This document shows, in pieces, positions 63,299-64,000 of a stretch of 64,000 nt of DNA (positions within the stretch are counted from its first letter, which is position 1; each line of letters opens with the position of its first letter). Under the pieces are notes generated by a model. That model searched no databases. It saw only the letters and a list, made by a program, of their open reading frames with translations, and had not been told where the DNA came from. Source of the DNA: Amycolatopsis regifaucium (GTDB taxonomy: Bacteria; Actinomycetota; Actinomycetes; Mycobacteriales; Pseudonocardiaceae); NCBI RefSeq assembly GCF_001613935.1, contig NZ_LQCI01000003.1:416500-480499 (forward strand), given 5' to 3'. Made by a program: the position numbers and the translations under genes.

Positions 63299-64000
63299 AC
63301 ACGCGTGTGTTGCGGACCGAACTCCGCCGTTCCATCGCCCCTTGGGCGACGCTCGCGATCCTCGTGGTCGCGTTCGGCTTCCTGGTTTCGTTCTCCGGGC
63401 CGTGGTCGAAGGGACCGCTCGCCTGGGACGAGCACTGGACGCTGGCCGCGGAGTGGAGCCGGTTCCTGCTGGTGTTCCTGTGGCCGATCGCGATCGGCGC
63501 CGGCGTCATCCAGGGGATGCGCGACAGCCGGTCCGGCATGGTCGAACTCCTGACCACGACGCCGCGTCCAGGATGGCACCGGGCGGCGAAACTCGCCGCC
63601 GCCTTGGGTGGGCTGCTGGTGCTGGGCTATCTGCTGATCTTCGCCGTCGGCGCCGTACAAGTGCTCTTCAGTGGCGCGTTCTTCACCTTCGGCTGGCTGC
63701 CGATCGTGGGGGTCGGGGTACTCGCGATGCTCGCCGGCGCCTGGATCGGACTGGGAATCGGCCGGTTGCTGCCGCATCCGCTGACCGCGCCCGCGGTGGC
63801 CGTCGCCGCTTTGGTGGTCGTGATCGTGTTCCAGGTCGTCCCGTCGGCGGGCAGTGCGTTCGAAGGGGCCCTGCCGCTCCGGCTCGTGCTGCTTTCTCCC
63901 GCGATGGACGTCTTCAAGGATCCGTTTCTGACCACCTCGGGCCGGATGAATCTCGGACAGGCGGTCTGGCTCACCGGACTGGCGGTGACCGGCTTCCTGT
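63295..64000 (+). CDS. ABC transporter permease (partial, runs off the window)
   Basis: Starts at GTG 63295, and 235 codons are visible before the window ends. Beginning VNTRVLRTELRRSIAPWATL, it shows about five hydrophobic helices and an R/T-rich cytoplasmic loop (ELLTTTPRPGWHRAAK). Partner of the ATPase just upstream. It is under the control of the ECF/anti-sigma pair. Substrate and full length unknown. Confidence 0.85.
   Translation, partial: MNTRVLRTELRRSIAPWATLAILVVAFGFLVSFSGPWSKGPLAWDEHWTLAAEWSRFLLVFLWPIAIGAGVIQGMRDSRSGMVELLTTTPRPGWHRAAKLAAALGGLLVLGYLLIFAVGAVQVLFSGAFFTFGWLPIVGVGVLAMLAGAWIGLGIGRLLPHPLTAPAVAVAALVVVIVFQVVPSAGSAFEGALPLRLVLLSPAMDVFKDPFLTTSGRMNLGQAVWLTGLAVTGFL

Overview
The window is high-GC DNA from an actinomycete, most likely a member of the Pseudonocardiaceae close to Amycolatopsis. 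The evidence is strong G/C preference at third codon positions, many GTG starts and ATGA/GTGA overlaps, mycothiol-type DinB and TIGR03086 proteins, an actinobacterial protein O-mannosyltransferase, an rpfB-type resuscitation factor, F420/LLM oxidoreductases and a DasR-type operator. Nothing looks like a plasmid, phage or large genomic island. The genus is inferred, not proven.

Layout. Positions 1-10.3 kb hold small metabolic and regulatory units: the start of an MMPL transporter with an ArsR regulator, a SGNH hydrolase/TetR pair divergent from a DinB protein across twin operators, a MOSC/TetR pair, a secreted GH20 hexosaminidase under a dre-like site, and a propionyl-CoA synthetase. Positions 10.4-22.8 kb hold a membrane Ser/Thr kinase of unusual topology, two lipoproteins, protein O-mannosyltransferase divergent from rsmI, a TetR/quinone oxidoreductase pair, a PabB-like enzyme, a degenerate GH25 protein, and a DrrAB-type ABC exporter with its PadR regulator.

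Positions 22.8-61 kb carry a conserved actinobacterial core whose order matches what I recall of the M. tuberculosis metS-tatD-rpfB-ksgA-ispE ... pks16-pth-rplY-lipoprotein-prsA-glmU-(tRNA-Gln) ... mfd-mazG-lpqU region. The genes are metG, tatD, rpfB, rsmA, ispE, an ABC-F ATPase, an acyl-AMP ligase, pth, rplY, a lipoprotein, prs, glmU, tRNA-Gln, mfd, a SurA-like lipoprotein and mazG. Lineage-specific genes are inserted in it: a truncated DUF222 gene, an orphan and apparently catalytically impaired MetN-like ATPase behind a SAM riboswitch, two small DivIVA-repeat proteins, a TPR-GGDEF protein, a fatty-acid desaturase/FasR-like pair, a two-component system and several redox enzymes. The right end (61-64 kb) is an ECF sigma / zinc-finger anti-sigma / ABC transporter operon that runs off the window.

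How the genes work together. Many units are regulator plus target, with visible inverted-repeat operators between them. Several transcription units end in very long, nearly perfect palindromes. Some of these share a 17-base core, and their arms are themselves quasi-palindromic, which suggests a dispersed terminator family. The most unusual locus is the SAM-riboswitch/degenerate MetN unit inserted between rsmA and ispE.
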